Shown: one piece after another, positions 60,201-64,000 of the stretch
How the letters are laid out: each line of letters opens with the position of its first letter
Numbering within the stretch: position 1 is the first letter of the stretch
Translations under genes and position numbers: made by a program
Notes under the pieces: generated by a model
What the model saw: only the letters and a program-made list of their open reading frames with translations
What the model was told of the DNA's origin: nothing
Database searches by the model: none
Source: Vicugna pacos
Taxonomy: Eukaryota; Chordata; Mammalia; Artiodactyla; Camelidae
DNA length: 64,000 nt
Assembly: GCF_048564905.1 (NCBI RefSeq)
Contig: NW_027328739.1
Location: 7,625,001-7,689,000 of the forward strand
Reading direction: 5' to 3'

Positions 60201-63200
60201 AATTTATAAACAGGAATGCAAAACAGAATTTAGAATATAGAATACAGAATACAGAATATAGAATTTATATTATAGAACGTATACCACAGAATATAGAGTA
60301 TAGAATACAGATTGCAGAATATAGAATTCAGAATATAGAATGTAGAACACAGAAAATAGAATATGGAAATCATAATACAAAACCCAGAACTGAGGACATG
60401 GAATGAAGAACACAGAATTTAGAATACAGAATAGAGAATACTGAATATAGAATTTAGAATATAAAATGCAGAACCCAGAATTTAGAATATAGAATACAGA
60501 ATACAGAATATAGAATTTATAATATAGAACGTATACCACAGAATATAGAGTATAGAATACAGATTGCAGAATATAGAATTCAGAATATAGAATTTAGAAC
60601 ACAGAAAATAGAATATGGAAATCATAATACAAAACCCAGAACTGAGGACATGGAATGAAGAACACAGAATTTAGAATACAGAATAGAGAATACTAAATAT
60701 AGAATTTAGAATATAAAATGCAGAACCCAGAATTTAGAATATAGAATACAGAATACTGAATATAGGATTTAGAACATGGAATGCAGAACACAGATTATGG
60801 AATGTAGAATACGGAATGCAGAATATAGAATACAGAATATAGAATGTAGAATACAGAGTATAGAATATGGAAAACAGAATACATAACCCAGAATTTACAA
60901 CATGGATTTCGGAACACAGAATTTAGAATATAGAATACAGAATACTGAATATAGAATTTAGAATATAGAATGTTGAACACAGAACTTAGAATAGAGAATA
61001 ATGAATACTGCATATAAAATTTAGAATATAGAATGTAGAACACAGAATAGAGAAAATAGAATAGAGAATATAGAACACACAATTTAGAACATGGAATGCA
61101 GAACACAGAATTTAGAATGTAGAACACAGAATATAGAATATAGAATACGGAATGCAGAACAGAGAATATAAAATATAGAATATAGAATGATGAACACAAA
61201 ATATAGAATAGAGAATATAGAACCCAGAAATTAGAACATGGAATTTAAAACACAGAATTTAGAATATAAAATACAGAATACTGAATATCGAATTAAGAAT
61301 ATAGAATGTAGAACACAGAATATAGAAAATAGAATAGAGAATATAGAACTCACAATTTAGAACATGAAATGCAGAACACAGAATTTAGAATGTAGAACAC
61401 AGAATACTGAATATAGAATTTGGAATATAGAATGTAGAACACAGAATATAGAATATAGAATACGGAATGCAGAATAGAGAATATAAAATATAGAATATAG
61501 AATTATGAACACAAAATATAGATTAGAGAATAGAGAATATAGAACACAGAATTTAGAACATGGAATGTAGAACACAGAATTTAGAATATAAAATACAGAA
61601 TACTGAATATCGAATTTAGAATATAGAATGTAGAACACAGAATATAGAAAATAGAATAGAGAATATAGAATCAACAATTTAGAATATGGAATGCAGAACA
61701 CAGAATTTAGAATGTAGAATACAGAATACTGCATATAGAATTTAGAATATAGAATGTAGAACACATAATATAGAATATAGAATACGGAATGCAGAATAGA
61801 GAATATAAAATATAGAATATAGAATGATGAACACAAAATATAGAATATAGAATAGAGAATATAGAACCCAGGATTTAGAACATGCAATTTAGAACACAGA
61901 ATTTAGAATATAAAATACAGAATAATGAATATCGAATTTAGAATATAGAATTTAGAACACAGAATATGGTATGTAGAATACGGAAAGCAGAATATAGAAT
62001 ACATAATATAGAAAGTAGAATACAGAATATAGAATAGGGAAAACAGAATACATAACCCAGAATTTAGAACATGGAATTCAGAACACAGAATTTAGGATAT
62101 AGTATACAGAATACTGAATATAGAATTTAGAAAATAGAATGCAGTACACAGAATTAAGAATATAGAATGCAGAATACTGTATATAGAATATATAAACAGG
62201 AATGCAGAACACAGTATATAGAAAATAGAATAAAGAATACTGAATATAGAATTGAGAATATATATTGAATAACACAGAATATAGATTATAGACTACTGAA
62301 TGGAGAATATAGAAGGTAGAATAAAGAATGAAGAACACAAAATATAGAATATAAAGTAGAGAATATAGAGCCCAGAATTTAGAATTGGAATGCAGAACAT
62401 AAAATATAGAATACAGAATACAGAATACGGAATAAATATTTTAGAATATAGAATATAGAACGCAGAATATAGAATATAGAATAGGAAATGCAGAATACAG
62501 TATGTAGAATACAGAATGAAAAACAAAAATATAGAATATAGAATGGTGAATATAGAACCCAGAACATAGAACACGGAATGCAGAAAACAGAATTTAGAAT
62601 ATAGAATACAGAATACTTAATATAAAATTTAGAATGTAGAATGTAGAACACAGAATATAGAATATAGAATACGGAATACAGAATATAGTATACAGAATAT
62701 AGAATGTAGAACTCAGAATATAGAATATTGAATAGAGTATATGGAAACCAAAATTTAGAACATGGAATGCAGAACACAATATTTAGAATATAGAATACAG
62801 AATACTGAATATAGAATTTAGAATTTAGAATGTAGAACACAGAATATAGAATACGACATGCAGAATATTGAATACAGAATAAAGAATATAGAACACAGAA
62901 TATAGAATATGGAAAAAGAATATTGAACCCAGAATATAGAACATGGAATGCAGAACACAGAATTTAAAATAAAGAATGCATAATACTGAATATAGAATTT
63001 AGAATATATAACGCAGAACACAGAATATAGAATATAGAATACGGAATGCAGAATATAGAATACAGGATATAGAATTTAGAATACAGAATATATAATATGG
63101 AAAACAGAATACAGAAGCCAGAATTTAGAGCATGGAATGCAACACAGAATTTACAATATAGAATACAGATTACTGAATATAGAATTTAGAACATAGAAAG

Positions 63201-64000
63201 CAGAACCCAGAATTTAGAATATAGAATACAGAATACTGAATATAGAATTTAGAATACAGAAAGTAGAACACAGAATATAGAATATAGAATATAGAATACA
63301 GATTATAGAAAGCAAAGTTTAGAACATGGAATGCAGTACACAGACTTTAAAATATAGAATACCGAATACTGAACATAGAATATGAATACACAATATAGAA
63401 CACAGAATTTAGAATATAGGATACCGAATACTGAATATAGAATATAATTATACAATTTAGAGCACAGAATATAGAATATACAATAGAGAATATAGAACAC
63501 AAAATTTAGAACATGGAACGCAGAACACAGAATTAAGAATATGGAATTCACAATACTGTATATAGAATTTAGACTATAGAATGAATAACAGAGAATATAG
63601 AATATAGAATACGGAATGGAGAATATAGAAGGTAGAATATAGAATGAAGAACACAATATATAGAATATAGTATAGAGAATATAGAACACAGAAATTAGGA
63701 ATGTAATGCAGAACAGAGAATTTATAATATAGAATACAGAATACTGAATAAAGATTTTAGAATATAGAATGTAGAACACAGAATATAGAATATAGAATAG
63801 GGAATGCAGAACATACTACGTAGAATACAGAAAGAAGAACACAAATATAGAATATAGAATAGTGAATATAGAACCCAGAAGTAAAAACACGGAATGCAGA
63901 ACACAGAATTTAGAATATAGAATACAGAATACTTAATATAAAATTTAGAATATAGAATGTAGAAAACAGAATATAGAATATACAATACGGAATGCAGAAT
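57275..64000 (+). repeat. HOR copy I (long form, cut by window end)
   Basis: Copy I starts at the landmark at 57275 and runs parallel to copy H at offset 11,889 up to about 60.2 kb, then at 12,142 from about 60.8 kb to the window end. The change of 253 bp is a 252-bp tandem duplication here plus a 1-bp deletion in H near 48.52 kb. At least 6,726 bp are present; the rest lies outside the window. Confidence 0.86.
60245..60748 (+). repeat. 252-bp tandem duplication in copy I
   Basis: A segment with the rare string gaacgtataccacag occurs at 60275 and again at 60527, 252 bp apart (36 heptamers, four 63-bp units), with the intervening sequence repeated. Copies A, F and H have it once (near 2748, 34220 and 48387). 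The second unit ends by joining the normal downstream sequence with gaatataggatttag near 60750. Breakpoints are placed only to within about 15 bp. Confidence 0.85.

Larger units (their letters stand above)
1..64000 (+). repeat. Heptamer-based satellite DNA array filling the window
   Basis: From first to last base the + strand is built of 7-bp units with an RGAAYNN core (AGAATAT, AGAATAC, AGAATTT, AGAACAC, AGAATGT, GGAATGC, TGAATAT). The orientation never flips. Nine heptamers make a 63-bp unit, in which AGAATGY is followed by AGAACAC; three or four such units make 189- or 252-bp subunits, and these are arranged in kilobase-scale higher-order repeats. I see no stretch over about 30 bp that leaves the heptamer pattern, no transposon ends and no unique sequence. 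Simple heptamer satellites are known in the Drosophila virilis group (AAACTAC type), but I do not recognise this family or its species. The array probably continues on both sides, since the landmark starts at base 1 and copy I is cut at 64000. Confidence 0.97.

Noticed and set aside
1-64000. CRISPR array or phage-type direct repeats
   Set aside because: There are no constant repeats separated by unrelated spacers, and no adjacent cas-like genes. All sequence between repeats is itself heptamer repeat.
1-64000. Telomeric or subtelomeric simple repeat
   Set aside because: No TTAGGG, TTTAGGG or TTAGG tracts were seen on either strand.
1-64000. Centromere-type CENP-B box
   Set aside because: No match to the TTCG....A..CGGG pattern was seen. 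CG dinucleotides are mostly in ACGG and AACGCAG contexts. A centromeric role is neither shown nor excluded.
1-64000. Heat-shock element array, since each unit has an AGAA core
   Set aside because: Heat-shock elements need nGAAn units in alternating orientation at 5-bp spacing. Here they are all direct and 7 bp apart.
1-64000. Triplex-forming polypurine tract
   Set aside because: The + strand is purine-rich (about 69% in the 189-bp consensus), but T or C interrupts it in nearly every heptamer, so long pure tracts are absent.

Overview
The whole 64 kb window is one uninterrupted block of eukaryotic satellite DNA. I find no protein-coding gene, RNA gene, transposon, CRISPR array or unique-sequence island. 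Every part of the + strand reads as a degenerate 7-bp repeat (RGAAYNN; commonest forms AGAATAT, AGAATAC, AGAATTT, AGAACAC, AGAATGT, GGAATGC), always in the same orientation. In a hand-derived 189-bp consensus the + strand is about 51% A, 21% T, 18% G and 10% C. The many open frames on the minus strand (up to 322 codons) follow from the repeat: the minus-strand heptamer ATATTCT gives no stop in any frame, while the + strand meets TAG about every 21 bp.

The repeat is organised in nested levels. (1) 7-bp heptamers. (2) Nine heptamers form a 63-bp unit, recognisable by the pair AGAATGY-AGAACAC. (3) Three or four 63-bp units form 189- or 252-bp subunits, marked by a GAACCC...CATGGAATGC segment. 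(4) A divergent landmark (cttcagaacaaataattaac) recurs at 1, 12257, 16946, 21704, 26462, 31220, 39653, 45386 and 57275 and delimits higher-order repeat (HOR) copies, here called A to I. (5) Copies C, D and E are exactly 4,758 bp each and nearly identical. B is 4,689 bp. A (12,256), F (8,433), G (5,733), H (11,889) and I (cut by the window end) carry extra 'long-form' material. (6) Shared variants show that C resembles E, and that D resembles the end of B and the start of F, so the short-form run grew in 9,516-bp dimer steps.

Layout: 1-12256 long-form copy A, containing an internal 0.84-kb duplication; 12257-31219 short-form run B-C-D-E; 31220-39652 long-form F, shortened; 39653-45385 mosaic G; 45386-57274 mosaic H, ending in a 437-bp local triplication; 57275-64000 start of copy I, a near copy of H with a 252-bp tandem duplication. 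Several length differences between copies are close to multiples of 63 bp, as expected from in-register unequal exchange.

The organism cannot be named from this sequence. Paired CG/TG differences between copies suggest CpG methylation with deamination, which fits a vertebrate or plant better than a fly, but this rests on few sites. A pericentromeric, subtelomeric or sex-chromosome heterochromatin block in a long-read assembly is the likely setting (inference). All alignments were made by eye; copy boundaries fixed by the landmark are exact, other junctions are good to a few tens of bases.
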